Below, one piece after another: positions 10,656 to 20,270 of a stretch of 64,000 nt of DNA. The DNA lies in the NCBI RefSeq assembly GCF_001421165.1, contig NZ_LMKB01000008.1, forward strand, positions 53,187-117,186, read 5' to 3'. How positions within the stretch are numbered: the first letter of the stretch is position 1; every line of letters starts with the position of its first letter. The notes under the pieces were generated by a model that was not told the DNA's origin, did not search any database, and saw only the letters and a program-made list of their open reading frames with translations. The translations under genes were made by a program, and so were the position numbers. The stretch comes from Frigoribacterium sp. Leaf8. Lineage in GTDB: Bacteria; Actinomycetota; Actinomycetes; Actinomycetales; Microbacteriaceae.

Positions 10656-10661
10656 TAGGCT
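10656..10661 (+). promoter_or_regulatory. -10 box, leaderless promoter of the Eis-like gene
   Basis: TAGGCT followed by six bases and the GTG start at 10668. Confidence 0.65.
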
Positions 10662-10667
10662 GACCGG

Positions 10668-11996
10668 GTGAGCACCCTCGACGACGACTACGACCTCCGC
10701 ACCTTCGCGGCCGCGCTCGACCCCGAGGCGAGTGACGACTCCCCGCGGGCCGACGTGGCGACCGCCGCCTGGGTCGACGCCGAGTCGATGGGCTTCCACG
10801 AACCGGCCGGCGACGACGACTCCCTCGGCCGTGCCGCGCGTCGCCTCGTCGCCGACGGGCGACGTCTCACGGGCGTCTACCGCCGCGAGGCCACCCCCGG
10901 CTCGCTCGACGCCGAGGGTCGCCCCGTCGCCACCTTCGCGTCGTTCGACAAGACCCTGCACGTCGGCGGCGGCCGTCTGATCGACGCCGACCTGGTCGCC
11001 GGCGTCACCGTGCAACCGACCCACCGCCGCAAGGGCATCCTGCGTCGGATGATGACCGACGACCTCGCCCGCGCCAAGGCGGCCGGCACCCCGGTCGCCG
11101 CACTCACGGCCAGCGAGGCGTCGATCTACCGGCGCTTCGGCTTCGGCGTGGGCGTCCGCGAGCGCACCATCGAGGTCGACGTCCGTCGCGCGGGCGGCCT
11201 GCTCAGCGAGCCCGAGGGCAGCACCGAGCTCGTCACCACGGCCTCGCTCGCCGAGGTCGCCCCCGACGTCTTCGCCCGCTTCCACGTCCGCAGTCCCGGT
11301 TCCGTCGACCGGCACGAAGGCGCCTGGAACCACGCCCTCGGCCGCGAGCGCGCCGACGGCACGCCCGACCCCGCGGTCCGGGCCGCGGTGCACCGCGACG
11401 CGACCGGCACCGTCGACGGCTACGTCACGTACCGGGTCGAGTCAGCCGGGGGCGGCCCCGGTTCCACCGGCGTGCAGACCCTCGTCGTCGTCGACCTCGT
11501 GGCCGCGACCGACGACGCCTACCTCGGCCTGTGGCAGCTGCTGCTCGCGGTCGACCTGGTCCGGGTCGTCCGGTACTCGAACGCCCCGCAGCACGACCCC
11601 TTGGCGCACGCGATCGTCGACGGTCGCGCCCTGACCATCAGCCACGACGAGGACCACGTGTGGTTCCGCGTCCTCGACCCGGTCGCGGCCCTGCAGGCTC
11701 GCCCGTGGGCGGCCGACGGCGTCGTCACGATCGCCATCGGTGACGCGCTGGGCCACGCGGCCGGCACGTACCGGGTCACGAGCGAGGCAGGCGAGGCGAC
11801 GGTGAAGAAGGCGGCCGTCCGCCGGGCCGACCTCGAACTCGACGTCGCGACGCTGGGTTCGCTCTGGCTCGGCGGCTCCGACCCGGTCACGCTGGCCGCG
11901 GCCGGCCTGGTCCGCGAGCGACGCAAGGGCGCCGTCCAGAAGTTCCGCGCGATGCTGCTGCCCGAGCGACCCCTGCACGGCATCACCTACTTCTAG
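10668..11996 (+). CDS. Eis-like GNAT N-acetyltransferase
   Basis: A 442-residue protein of the Eis architecture: an N-terminal GNAT domain with the acetyl-CoA binding block VAGVTVQPTHRRKGILRRMM, a second degenerate GNAT domain, and an SCP2-like C-terminal domain. It ends in Phe, as mycobacterial Eis does, where the terminal carboxylate takes part in catalysis. Eis enzymes acetylate amines of aminoglycosides, peptides and other cationic substrates; here the substrate is not known. The GTG start is preceded by a TAGGCT box, so the mRNA is probably leaderless. It is convergent with the GH1 gene, with a strong hairpin between them. Confidence 0.85.
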   Translation: MSTLDDDYDLRTFAAALDPEASDDSPRADVATAAWVDAESMGFHEPAGDDDSLGRAARRLVADGRRLTGVYRREATPGSLDAEGRPVATFASFDKTLHVGGGRLIDADLVAGVTVQPTHRRKGILRRMMTDDLARAKAAGTPVAALTASEASIYRRFGFGVGVRERTIEVDVRRAGGLLSEPEGSTELVTTASLAEVAPDVFARFHVRSPGSVDRHEGAWNHALGRERADGTPDPAVRAAVHRDATGTVDGYVTYRVESAGGGPGSTGVQTLVVVDLVAATDDAYLGLWQLLLAVDLVRVVRYSNAPQHDPLAHAIVDGRALTISHDEDHVWFRVLDPVAALQARPWAADGVVTIAIGDALGHAAGTYRVTSEAGEATVKKAAVRRADLELDVATLGSLWLGGSDPVTLAAAGLVRERRKGAVQKFRAMLLPERPLHGITYF

Positions 11997-12020
11997 GCAC
12001 GGCATCGGCCCCGGGGCCGA

Positions 12021-12062
12021 GACGCAGGAGGCGCGGGTCGGGTGACCCGCGCCTCCTGCGTC
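12021..12062. terminator. Bidirectional terminator made of two inverted CGCGCCTCC words
   Basis: A perfect 19-bp stem (12021-12039 and 12044-12062) with a 4-base GGGT loop between convergent genes. Each arm carries one copy of the extended dispersed word, GACCCGCGCCTCCTGCGTC. The palindromic geometry suits termination from both sides. Confidence 0.8.
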
Positions 12063-12106
12063 CTCGTGCGCCCCGCGCCGTACCGGTCCGGCAGGGCCGG
12101 AGGGCG

Positions 12107-13288
12107 CTACGCCCGCGCCAGCCCGTTCGCGCGCGCGACCTCGCCGTACCAGCGGGCGCTCGGCTTCGGCGTCCGCTCGAAGGTGTCGCGGTCCCACCCG
12201 ATCAGGCCGAAGGTCGGGCGGAACCCGCTGGCCCACTCGTAGTTGTCGAGGGCGCTCCAGTGCTGGTAGCCGAGCACCTCGATGCCCTCGTCGATGGTGT
12301 CGTGGACGTGCTCGAGCGCGCCCTGCGTGTAGGCGATGCGCCGGGTGTCGTCGGCGGTCGCGATGCCGTTCTCGGTGACCATGACCGGCACGTGGCCGGA
12401 CAGCTCCCACGCGCTGCGGATGCCCTCGGCGGCGGCCGGCGGGTAGAACTCCCACCCGGTCAGCGTCGTCTCGAGCCCCTCGGCGACCGGCCGCGGCCCC
12501 TCGGGCCCGACGAAGGTCTGCGTGTAGGCCTGCACGCCGACGAAGTCGTCACCCGCCGCCATCTCGCTGTACCAGTCGTCACGCACGTAGCCGTACTCGC
12601 GCGTCGCCTCGGCGGCACCCGGCTCGTCGACGGCCTTGAACGCCTGGGTGGCGACGGTCCAGCCCGACTTGATCCGAGGCAGCTGTGACAGCACCTCGCG
12701 GCTGCGCTTGTGCGAGGCGAGCAGGGCGTCGGCGACCTCGAGGTCGGGGTTCGGCAGCCCGTATGCGACGAGGTTCGACGCGTCCTCCCCGCCGGCGAGC
12801 ATCGCGGCGATGTTCGGTTCGTTGATGGTGCAGACGTACTCGACGCCCTCGGCGACGACGGGCAGGGCGAGCTCGGTGTACCGGGCGAACAGGTCGGCGG
12901 CGTCGGGTGCGCGCCAGAAGCCGTCGCGCTCGAACCAGCGCGGCACGGTGAAGTGCATCAGCGTGACGATCGGCTCGATGCCGAACTCGTGGCAGGTCTC
13001 GACCATGCGGCGGTAGTGAGCGATCTGCGCCTTGCTGACGACGCCGCGCTCGGGCTCGATGCGGGCCCACTCGATGCTGAACCGGTAGCTGTTGAGCCCC
13101 AGCTCGGCGAGCAGGCGGATGTCGTCGCGGAACCGGTTGTAGCTGTCGGCCGCGTCACCGCTCGGTTCGACGATGGTCGTGCCCGGCGCGTGCTCGTGCA
13201 CCCACCAGTTGCTGTTCACGTTGTTGCCCTCGATCTGGTGCGCCGCGGTCGCGGCACCCCACAGGAAGCCGTCGGGGAAGGTGAGCAC
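12107..13288 (-). CDS. GH1 beta-glucosidase
   Basis: A 393-residue glycoside hydrolase family 1 enzyme starting LTFPDGFLWGAATAAHQIEG. The acid/base glutamate is in TINEPN (about residue 157) and the nucleophile in VMVTENGIA (about 320). It has no signal peptide, so it acts in the cytoplasm on imported beta-glucosides such as cellobiose. It is somewhat shorter than typical GH1 enzymes (440-480), mainly through shorter loops. The GTG start at 13288 has GAAAGGA upstream and lies 29 bases after the ABC ATPase gene, so it belongs to the importer operon, supporting an oligosaccharide rather than a peptide substrate for that importer. Confidence 0.9.
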   Translation of the reverse strand: MLTFPDGFLWGAATAAHQIEGNNVNSNWWVHEHAPGTTIVEPSGDAADSYNRFRDDIRLLAELGLNSYRFSIEWARIEPERGVVSKAQIAHYRRMVETCHEFGIEPIVTLMHFTVPRWFERDGFWRAPDAADLFARYTELALPVVAEGVEYVCTINEPNIAAMLAGGEDASNLVAYGLPNPDLEVADALLASHKRSREVLSQLPRIKSGWTVATQAFKAVDEPGAAEATREYGYVRDDWYSEMAAGDDFVGVQAYTQTFVGPEGPRPVAEGLETTLTGWEFYPPAAAEGIRSAWELSGHVPVMVTENGIATADDTRRIAYTQGALEHVHDTIDEGIEVLGYQHWSALDNYEWASGFRPTFGLIGWDRDTFERTPKPSARWYGEVARANGLARA

Positions 13289-13317
13289 AGGGGTCCTTTC
13301 GGAGGAGGTCGAGGAGT

Positions 13318-15066
13318 TCAGGAGGCGCGGTGCGTGCGGCGCGGGTTCGGCACCGCGTCGAGCAGCTTCACCGTGTACGGGTCGGTCGGTCGCTGCAGCA
13401 CCTCGGCCGTGTGCCCCCGCTCGACCACGGCTCCCTGGTTGAGCACCATGATGTCGTCGGTGATCAGGCGGGCACTGAGCAGGTCGTGGGTGATGTAGAG
13501 CATCGAGACGCCCCACTGCTCGCGGAGGTCCTCGAGCAGCGCGAGCACGCCGGCCCGCAGCGAGACGTCGAGCATCGAGACGGGCTCGTCGGCGATGATC
13601 ACCTGCGGGTCGCTCGCGAGGGCCCGGGCTATCACGACGCGTTGCCGCTGGCCACCCGACAGCTGGTGCGGCAGCTTGGCCGCGAACTGCTCGACCGGCG
13701 TCAGACCGACCGTCTCGAGCAGTTCGAGCACCCGGCGCCGCGCCTCCTGACCGGTCAGGCCGGTGTAGTTCACGACGGGACGCGTGAGCGTGTACTCGAC
13801 CGTGTGCAGCGGGTTCAGCGCCGCGTACGGGTCCTGGAAGACCATCTGCACGTCGCTGCGGAAGCTGCGCAGGGCGCGGCCGCGGAGCGCCGTGACGTCG
13901 GTGTCGCCGAACGTGACGCTGCCGCTCGTCGGCTTCTCGACGCCCGTGACGAGCTTGGCGATCGTGCTCTTGCCCGAGCCGCTCTGCCCGACGAGGGCGA
14001 GCGACTGGCCCGGTTCGAGCGTGAACGACACGTCGCGGACGGCCCGCACGGGGTCGTCGCCCCGACGGGGAGGCGCGTAGGTCTTGGTCACGCCGCTCAC
14101 GGTGATCGCGTGCTGCGCCGTGCGCTGGCCGCGCGTGGCGACGGTCGGCACCGAGGTCGTCGTGTCGACGCGGCGGTCGCCCCGGGCCCGGCGGACCGAG
14201 CGGTCCTCGAACCCGGGCAGCGACACGACCTCGGCACGAGGGTCGGCGTAGTGCGACAGCAGCATCTTCGTGTAGTCGTCCTGCGGGTCGGCGAGCACGT
14301 CGGCCGAGCGACCGTCCTCGACGATGCGACCCTCGTGCATCACGAGCACGCGCTGGGCCGACTCGAGCACGATCCCGAGGTCGTGGCTGATCAGGACGGC
14401 GGTGAAGCCCTCGCTCTGCTGCAGCGAGATGATCGTGTCCATCACGGCGTGCTGCACGAGCACGTCGAGCGCCGTGGTCGGCTCGTCGAAGACCATCAGC
14501 TGCGGCTCGAGCGACAGGGCGAGGGCGATCGAGACGCGCTGGCGCATGCCGCCCGACAGCTCGCCGGGGAACCGGGCGAGCACGCCCGCGTCGAGCTCGA
14601 CCTTCGCGACCAGCTCGGCGGCGCGGCTGTGCCACCGGTCGCGCGGCACGTGGCCGTGGGCCTTGAACACGTCGACGAAGTGGTTGCGGATCGTGCGCAC
14701 CGGGTTCAACGCGTTCATGCCCGACTGCAGCACCATCGCGAAGCCGCCCTGACGCTGCTGACGCAGGGCCTCGGTGTCGAGGTCGCGGACGTCGGCACCG
14801 TCGAACCAGATGCTGCCGCCGTTGGTGCGCGCCGGCGGCTTCTGCAGCCGGGTCAGCGCGTAGCCGAGCGTCGACTTGCCCGAGCCGGACTCGCCGACCA
14901 GGCCGACGAACTCGCCCCGCCCCAGCCGGAACGACACGTGGTCGACGGCCTGCACGGGCTCGGCGCCGGCGCTCTCGTAGACGACGCTGAGGTCGCGGAC
15001 GTCGAGCAGCACGTCGTCGGACGACGAGGAGGCGCGGTCGGCGGTGGTGAGGTCCGTGGCGGTCAC
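13318..15066 (-). CDS. Fused dual ATPase of an oligosaccharide/peptide ABC importer
   Basis: A 582-residue protein with two ABC ATPase domains of the DppD/DppF type. Domain 1 has GESGSGKST, LSGGMRQR and LMVFDEPT; domain 2 has GQSGSGKST, LSGGQRQR and VIIADEP. The linker (about residues 290-340) is poorly conserved and includes the word-bearing stretch TYAPPRRGD. The GTG start overlaps the permease stop codon (GTGA). The C-terminus, THRAS followed by TGA, is formed by another copy of the CGCGCCTCC word. It would energise import of the substrate bound by the lipoprotein encoded upstream in the operon. Confidence 0.9.
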   Translation of the reverse strand: MTATDLTTADRASSSSDDVLLDVRDLSVVYESAGAEPVQAVDHVSFRLGRGEFVGLVGESGSGKSTLGYALTRLQKPPARTNGGSIWFDGADVRDLDTEALRQQRQGGFAMVLQSGMNALNPVRTIRNHFVDVFKAHGHVPRDRWHSRAAELVAKVELDAGVLARFPGELSGGMRQRVSIALALSLEPQLMVFDEPTTALDVLVQHAVMDTIISLQQSEGFTAVLISHDLGIVLESAQRVLVMHEGRIVEDGRSADVLADPQDDYTKMLLSHYADPRAEVVSLPGFEDRSVRRARGDRRVDTTTSVPTVATRGQRTAQHAITVSGVTKTYAPPRRGDDPVRAVRDVSFTLEPGQSLALVGQSGSGKSTIAKLVTGVEKPTSGSVTFGDTDVTALRGRALRSFRSDVQMVFQDPYAALNPLHTVEYTLTRPVVNYTGLTGQEARRRVLELLETVGLTPVEQFAAKLPHQLSGGQRQRVVIARALASDPQVIIADEPVSMLDVSLRAGVLALLEDLREQWGVSMLYITHDLLSARLITDDIMVLNQGAVVERGHTAEVLQRPTDPYTVKLLDAVPNPRRTHRAS

Positions 15067-16016
15067 TTGCGCGCCTCCTTCTTCTGCTTCGCGCCTTCGC
15101 GAAGTCGAGGGTTGCCGACGGCGTCGACGCCGAAGTTGATCAGGGTCAGGCTCATCGCCAGCAGGGCGATGCAGAGGCCGGGCGCGAAGAGCAGGATCCA
15201 CTGGCCGGTGAGCAGGGCGTTCGAGTTCTGGGCCCAGTAGAGGATCGTGCCCCAGCTGACGATCGACGAGTCGCCGAGCCCCAGGAACTCGAGGCCGGCC
15301 TCGGCGAGGATCGCACTGGTCGCGGCGCCGAAGAAGGAGCCGGTGATCAGCGAGGTCATGTTGGGCAGGATCTCGCGGAACACGATGCGTCCCGCGCTCT
15401 CGCCCGAGAACCGTGCCGCCGTGACGAAGTCGCGCGAGCGCAGGGACTGCGTCTGGCTGCGCAGCACGCGGGCTCCCCACGCCCAGCCCGTGATGACGAT
15501 CACCGCGAGGATCACGGTGATGCCGCCGTTCTGCAGGTAGGCCGCGATGACGATCATCAGGGGCAGACCGGGGATCACGAGGAACAGGTTCACGACGAAG
15601 CCGACGACGTCGCCGCCGAAGCCCTTCATGTAACCCCAGCTGAGCCCGATCGCCACGGCGACCAACGTCGACAGCACGCCCGCCACGACACCGACGAAGA
15701 CGCTGATGCGGGCACCGTAGATCAGCTGGCTGAGGACGTCCTCGCCGGCCGCCGTCGTGCCCATCCAGTGGGCCCAGCTGGCGTCGGCGTTGCGCTCGAA
15801 GCCGTTCTCGCTGGCGCCGTAGGGGGCGAGCAGCGGGGCGAGGATCGCGACGAGCACGAAGACGCCGAAGATGACGACGCCGATCTTCGCCTTGGGGTTC
15901 GACCAGATGGTCGCGGCCATGCGGCCGATGGTGAGCCAGCGACTGGGCGCCTTCTGCTCGGCGGGCCCGGTGGGGGGCGCGCCTTCGGGCAGGTGGACGG
16001 ACACGGTGGAGGTCAT
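15063..16016 (-). CDS. ABC importer permease, DppC type
   Basis: A 317-residue inner-membrane permease with an N-terminal cytoplasmic stretch, about six membrane segments and the EAA-like coupling loop (RFSGESAGRIVFREILPN). It pairs with the DppB-type permease upstream and the fused ATPase downstream; start and stop codons overlap those genes as ATGA and GTGA. It belongs to the peptide/opine/nickel family of binding-protein-dependent transporters, several of which in actinobacteria carry cello- or other oligosaccharides. Confidence 0.9.
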   Translation of the reverse strand: MTSTVSVHLPEGAPPTGPAEQKAPSRWLTIGRMAATIWSNPKAKIGVVIFGVFVLVAILAPLLAPYGASENGFERNADASWAHWMGTTAAGEDVLSQLIYGARISVFVGVVAGVLSTLVAVAIGLSWGYMKGFGGDVVGFVVNLFLVIPGLPLMIVIAAYLQNGGITVILAVIVITGWAWGARVLRSQTQSLRSRDFVTAARFSGESAGRIVFREILPNMTSLITGSFFGAATSAILAEAGLEFLGLGDSSIVSWGTILYWAQNSNALLTGQWILLFAPGLCIALLAMSLTLINFGVDAVGNPRLREGAKQKKEARK

Positions 16017-16993
16017 CGGCGGGTCCTTGGGTCGAGCACGCCGTACAAGATGTCGACGAGGAAGTTGGCGACGAGCACGCTGACCGTGATCATCAGGAAG
16101 AGGGCCTGCATCAGCGGGTAGTCCTGGCCGATGACGGCGTTGAACAGCAGGTAGCCGATGCCGGGGTAGCCGAACACCTGCTCGACGAGGATCGAGCCGC
16201 CGACCACGCCGCCCAGGGCGAGGCCGAAGCCGGTCAGGTTGGGCAGGATCGCGTTGCGGGCGGCGTAGCGCACGGCGACCGTGCGGCCCTTGAGCCCGTT
16301 GGCCTCGGCGAAGGTGACGTAGTCGTCGCCCAGCGTCGAGATCATCGCGTTGCGCATGCCGAGTATCCAGCCGCCGAGGCTCGTCAGCAGGATCGTGATC
16401 GCCGGGAGCACGGCGTGCTGCAGGGCGTCGCCGACGAAGGCCGGCGTGAACCCGGGCGTCGTCGTCGCGCCGTAGGCCCCCGTGGTGGGGAACCAGTGCA
16501 GCACGTAGCCCAGGAAGAACAGCAGCAGCAGAGCGGTCCAGAAGTACGGGAACGTGCTCATGAAGCTGCCCGACAGGGTGGGCAGCGAGTCGAGCCAGGT
16601 GCCGCGCTTCCAGGCCGCGGCGACCCCGATCAGGGTGCCGAGCACGAAGGCGATGATCGTGCAGACCCCGACGAGGATCAGCGTGAACGGCAGGGCCTGG
16701 CCGACCAGGTGGCCGACCGTCTCGGGGAAGAACGTGTAGCTCGTGCCGAAGTCCAGGCGCACGACCTGACCGAGGTAGCTGACGTACTGCTGGAGCACGT
16801 TGCCGCTCGGCACGCCGAGCTGGGCCTCGATGGCGGCGCGCGTCGCCGCGCTGACCGGGCCGTTCTGCGACAGCTTGGCGATCGCGGCGTCGGTCGGGCT
16901 GCCGGGCATCAACCGCGGCAGGATGAAGTTCAGCGTGACCGCCGCCCACAGGGTGAGCACGAACAGGCCGAGTTTCTGGGCTGCGTACTTCAC
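16013..16993 (-). CDS. ABC importer permease, DppB type
   Basis: A 326-residue permease beginning MKYAAQKLGLFVLTLWAAVTLN with the family's first membrane helix and LPRLMPGSP motif, a large periplasmic loop and a coupling segment near KGRTVAVRYAARNAILP. Its start overlaps the binding-protein stop codon (ATGA), and its own stop overlaps the next permease. It forms the membrane channel with the DppC-type partner. Confidence 0.9.
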   Translation of the reverse strand: MKYAAQKLGLFVLTLWAAVTLNFILPRLMPGSPTDAAIAKLSQNGPVSAATRAAIEAQLGVPSGNVLQQYVSYLGQVVRLDFGTSYTFFPETVGHLVGQALPFTLILVGVCTIIAFVLGTLIGVAAAWKRGTWLDSLPTLSGSFMSTFPYFWTALLLLFFLGYVLHWFPTTGAYGATTTPGFTPAFVGDALQHAVLPAITILLTSLGGWILGMRNAMISTLGDDYVTFAEANGLKGRTVAVRYAARNAILPNLTGFGLALGGVVGGSILVEQVFGYPGIGYLLFNAVIGQDYPLMQALFLMITVSVLVANFLVDILYGVLDPRTRR

Positions 16994-18684
16994 TGGTCGC
17001 CCTCTTCCTGGTCGACGCGCTTGAGCTTCGTGAAGATCAGCAGCGGTGCCTGGTCGTAGTTCTGCGGTGCCATGTACGGGTTCTCGGCGGTGGGCCAGCC
17101 GGTGAACTTCGAGTCGTTGAACAGACCCCAGAGCCCGCCGTAGTAGAGGCCGATCACGGGCAGCTGGTCGTAGACGACGTTCTGCAACCGGTAGGCGTAC
17201 TGCTTCTGCTGCTCGGGGTCGGTCGTGGCCTTCCAGTCGTCGAGCAGCTGGTCGACCGCCGGGTCGCTGAACCGCTCGAAGTTGGCCGCCGTGGTCTCGC
17301 CGACCGGGGTGGCGAACTGGCTGTTGAGCAGGTTGTTGTAGGCCTGGTAGACGTTGCCGTTGCCCATGCCGCCCATCGCCATGTCGAATTCGCCGTTCGC
17401 GATGGCCGACTGGTAGCCGGCCGGCTGGGGAGCCTGGATCTGCACGTCGATGCCCATCGCGCCCAACTGGCTCCGCACCTCCTGCACGGCCCGCAGCCAG
17501 TCGGTGTAGCCGTTGGCCGTCAGGATCGTGATCTCGAGCTGCTGGCCGTCGGGGCCGACCAGCTCGTCACCCTGCTGCGTGTAGCCCGACCGGGCGAACG
17601 CCGCGAGGGCGCCGTCGACGTCCTGCTCGAGGATGCCGGCGTTCGGGATCGACGGGTCGAGGTCGTCCTGCTGGTTGGGCAGGATGAGCCCGGTCTGACC
17701 GGCCGGCTCGAGGTAGCCCTCGGTGGCCGACTCGGCGATGGGGCCGCGGTCGAGCGCCAGGGCGATGCCACGACGCACGTTCACGTCGTCGAAGGGCGCC
17801 TTGGTGAGGTTCGGCACGAGCCCGATCACGCCGCCCGGCGGGAACCAGAACTGGTTGTCGGGGCTGGCGGCACCCCAGGTGCCCTCGACGTCGCTGATGA
17901 ACGAGTACGACCAGTCATAACCGCGCGTGACGGTGTCGAGCTGGTTGTTCGTCGCGGGCAGGATCAGGTGACCGATCTCGATCTTGTCCGCCTGCCAGTA
18001 GGTCTCGTTCTTGTCCATCGAGTACTGCTGCGGCGAGTAGTTGCCGAGCGTGAACGGTCCGGTGCCCACCGGGTCGGGGTTGCGGAAGGTCGTGGGGTCG
18101 TCGACGTCCTTCCACAGGTGCTCGGGGACGATCGTCGTCTGACCGATGATCTCCATGGCCGGCACGTCGTCGGTCTGCAGGTGGAAGACCACGTGGTCGC
18201 CCTGCTGCTCGATCGTGTCGATGTGCTGCCACGCACCCTTGAGGTCGAGCGTGGGGTTCGCCTTGATGAGATCGAACGTGTAGACCACGTCGGCCGGGGT
18301 CATGGGCGTGCCGTCGGACCACTCGACGCCGTCGCGGATCGTCATGTCGATCGTGCGCGCGTCGGGCAGGACGGTCTCGCTCGCGAGCCAGGGCGTGATC
18401 TCGCCGTCGAGCGGATTGATCTCGAGCAGGGGCTCGTAGATCCAGGTCGAGGCCGTGCGCTTGTTCGTGAGGAACGGGTTGAAGTTGCGCTCGAACTGCG
18501 GGTTGCCCTTGTCGGCGTTGATCAGCATCGTGTCGGCCCCGATGCTGGGGTCGGGCTGGCTGCGGATCTGGATGCTGCAGCCGGTGGCCACGAGCACGGC
18601 GGCCGTGGCCGCTGCCAGGGCCGCGAGCGTGCGGAAGCGTCGGCGTGGGTGTCGCCGAGGGGGTGTCGCGTGCGTCATCGCCAC
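16990..18684 (-). CDS. Family 5 solute-binding lipoprotein of the importer
   Basis: A 564-residue extracytoplasmic binding protein. A Tat/Sec-like N-terminus (RRHPRRRFRTLAALAAATAA) leads to a lipobox ending in Cys (LVATGC, about residue 36), so it is membrane-anchored. The SBP_bac_5 signature region (WIYEPLLEIN...TIRDGVEWSDGTPMTPADV) is clear. It is the first gene of the importer operon with two permeases, a fused ATPase and a GH1 beta-glucosidase; a beta-linked oligosaccharide such as cellobiose is the likely ligand by context. A LacI-type operator overlaps its promoter. A second ATG two codons downstream is an equally possible start. Confidence 0.9.
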   Translation of the reverse strand: MAMTHATPPRRHPRRRFRTLAALAAATAAVLVATGCSIQIRSQPDPSIGADTMLINADKGNPQFERNFNPFLTNKRTASTWIYEPLLEINPLDGEITPWLASETVLPDARTIDMTIRDGVEWSDGTPMTPADVVYTFDLIKANPTLDLKGAWQHIDTIEQQGDHVVFHLQTDDVPAMEIIGQTTIVPEHLWKDVDDPTTFRNPDPVGTGPFTLGNYSPQQYSMDKNETYWQADKIEIGHLILPATNNQLDTVTRGYDWSYSFISDVEGTWGAASPDNQFWFPPGGVIGLVPNLTKAPFDDVNVRRGIALALDRGPIAESATEGYLEPAGQTGLILPNQQDDLDPSIPNAGILEQDVDGALAAFARSGYTQQGDELVGPDGQQLEITILTANGYTDWLRAVQEVRSQLGAMGIDVQIQAPQPAGYQSAIANGEFDMAMGGMGNGNVYQAYNNLLNSQFATPVGETTAANFERFSDPAVDQLLDDWKATTDPEQQKQYAYRLQNVVYDQLPVIGLYYGGLWGLFNDSKFTGWPTAENPYMAPQNYDQAPLLIFTKLKRVDQEEGDQ

Positions 18685-18718
18685 GTTCTCTCATTCGTCG
18701 TCGAGGTGAGCTGGGCCC

Positions 18719-18748
18719 ACTGTAAGCGCATACATCGCAGGGGCGCAA
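18719..18748 (-). promoter_or_regulatory. Promoter of the importer operon
   Basis: On the minus strand TTGCGC (18748-18743), 18-base spacer, TACAGT (18724-18719). The -10 is inside the LacI-type operator, so repressor binding would block initiation. Confidence 0.45.
18721..18734. promoter_or_regulatory. LacI-family operator of the importer operon
   Basis: TGTAAGCGCATACA pairs in six of seven positions around a central CG, the layout of LacI/GalR-family operators. It lies 37 bases before the binding-protein start. The LacI-family gene at 20355-21524 is the obvious candidate regulator. Confidence 0.65.
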
Positions 18749-18888
18749 GTGGTCGGCCCCGTCGAGGGGCCCCGAGGAGGCGCGAGGTCGTTCGACGCCG
18801 AGCCAACCGTCAGGGGATGCCAGGGCCCGCACGCCAGAATCGGCGTCGGGTGCCGGTCACGGCACCCCGGCCGACCGGAGGGACCCGC

Positions 18889-20265
18889 ATGGCCAGCACG
18901 ACGCAGCTGCGAGCGCTCCGCGCCTCGCTGCCCGTGGTCGCCGAGCGGGCGCACGACATCGCCGACGACTTCTACCGCCGGCTCTTCGCGACGCGACCCG
19001 ATCTGCTGCGGGACCAGTTCAACCGGGGCGACCTCGCCCAGGGGCGGCAGCAGCGCGAGCTCGCCCGCACGATCGTGGCGCTCGCCCAGGCCGTCCTCGA
19101 CGCGGCCCCGGGGTCGACGCGTGCCGCCGGTGGCGACCGGCATCGCGCCTCCTCGGGGGGCGGACCGTCCGGCGTCGACGGCGACGCCGACGCCGTCGGC
19201 CAGGCCGGGGCGCCGACCCTCGCACCGGCGACGCCCGGCGAGATCGTCTCGCGGTTGGCCCAGCGGCACGCGGCGCTCGGCGTCACCCGCGACGAGTACG
19301 ACCTGTTCGAGCGGCACCTCGGCGACGCGTTCGCGGCCGCCCTCGGCCCCCGGCTCACGGCCGAGGTCGCCGACGCGTGGTCGGCCGTCTACCGGCAGGC
19401 CCGCGACGAGATGGTGACGACGGTCGAGGCGATCTACCGGCAGGCCGACCTCGAGCCGGGCGAGGAGTGGCGCGAGGCCCTCGTCACCGAACACCGCGTC
19501 GAGGCCGAGGACGTCGTCGCACTCACCCTCGTCTCGGCCGACAGCGAGACGCTGCCGCGGTACCGTGCCGGCCAGTTCGCGTCGGTGCAGGTGCGGCTGC
19601 CCGACGGAGCCCGGCAGATCCGGCAGTACAGCCTGCGCGGCGGGCACGACGAGCAGTGGCGCATCAGCGCACGGCTGCTGGTCGGCGAACCGCCCGCCCC
19701 CGACGGCGAGGTCTCGTCGCACCTGATGCGCGAGCTGCGGGTGGGCGACGTGGTGAGCGTCTCGCCCCCGATCGGGTCGCTGACGATCGACGACCTCGAC
19801 GACGCCCCGCTGCTGTTCGTCTCGGCGGGCATCGGCTGCACGCCCGTGCTCGGCATGCTCGACCACCTGGCCCGCACCGAGCCCGACCGCGTCGTGACGG
19901 TCCTGCACTTCGAGCGCACCCCCGAGCGGCACGCCCACCGCGTCGAGCTCGAGGCGCTGGTCGCGTCGATGCCGAACGCGACGCTGCGGGTCAGCTACAC
20001 GCAGGGGTCGCTGTCGGCGCTCAGCGCGCTGGCCGAGGCGTCCATCGACGGGCCCGGGGTCTACCTCGACCCGATCGACCTGGCCCGGGTCGACCTCACC
20101 GCGTCGCACCGGGTGTTCCTGTGCGGGCCGGTGCCGTTCATGGCGATCGCCCGGGCGGCCCTGATCGGTCACGGCGTCGACGCCGACCGCGTGCACTACT
20201 TCGTCTTCGGGCCGGACGACGGCAGCGTCACGGGTGCCGACACCGGGCAGCGCGGACTGGGGTAG
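18889..20265 (+). CDS. hmp: Flavohaemoglobin with an internal insertion (nitric oxide dioxygenase)
   Basis: A 458-residue flavohaemoglobin: globin domain (Tyr29 at B10, Gln near 55 at E7, proximal His about 127 in AQRHAALG), FAD domain (RQYSLRG) and NAD domain (SAGIGCTPVL, final YFVFGPDD). It oxidises NO to nitrate with O2 and NAD(P)H. The proximal His sits about 42 residues later than His85 of E. coli Hmp because residues about 75-117 are a Gly/Ser/Asp/Ala-rich insertion between helices E and F. The insertion carries the CGCGCCTCC word (HRASSGGG). Haem-binding residues are intact, so activity is likely kept. ATG 18889 has GGAGGG upstream; a one-residue-shifted start is not possible. No NO-responsive operator was recognised. 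Confidence 0.9.
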   Translation: MASTTQLRALRASLPVVAERAHDIADDFYRRLFATRPDLLRDQFNRGDLAQGRQQRELARTIVALAQAVLDAAPGSTRAAGGDRHRASSGGGPSGVDGDADAVGQAGAPTLAPATPGEIVSRLAQRHAALGVTRDEYDLFERHLGDAFAAALGPRLTAEVADAWSAVYRQARDEMVTTVEAIYRQADLEPGEEWREALVTEHRVEAEDVVALTLVSADSETLPRYRAGQFASVQVRLPDGARQIRQYSLRGGHDEQWRISARLLVGEPPAPDGEVSSHLMRELRVGDVVSVSPPIGSLTIDDLDDAPLLFVSAGIGCTPVLGMLDHLARTEPDRVVTVLHFERTPERHAHRVELEALVASMPNATLRVSYTQGSLSALSALAEASIDGPGVYLDPIDLARVDLTASHRVFLCGPVPFMAIARAALIGHGVDADRVHYFVFGPDDGSVTGADTGQRGLG

Positions 20266-20270
20266 GACCG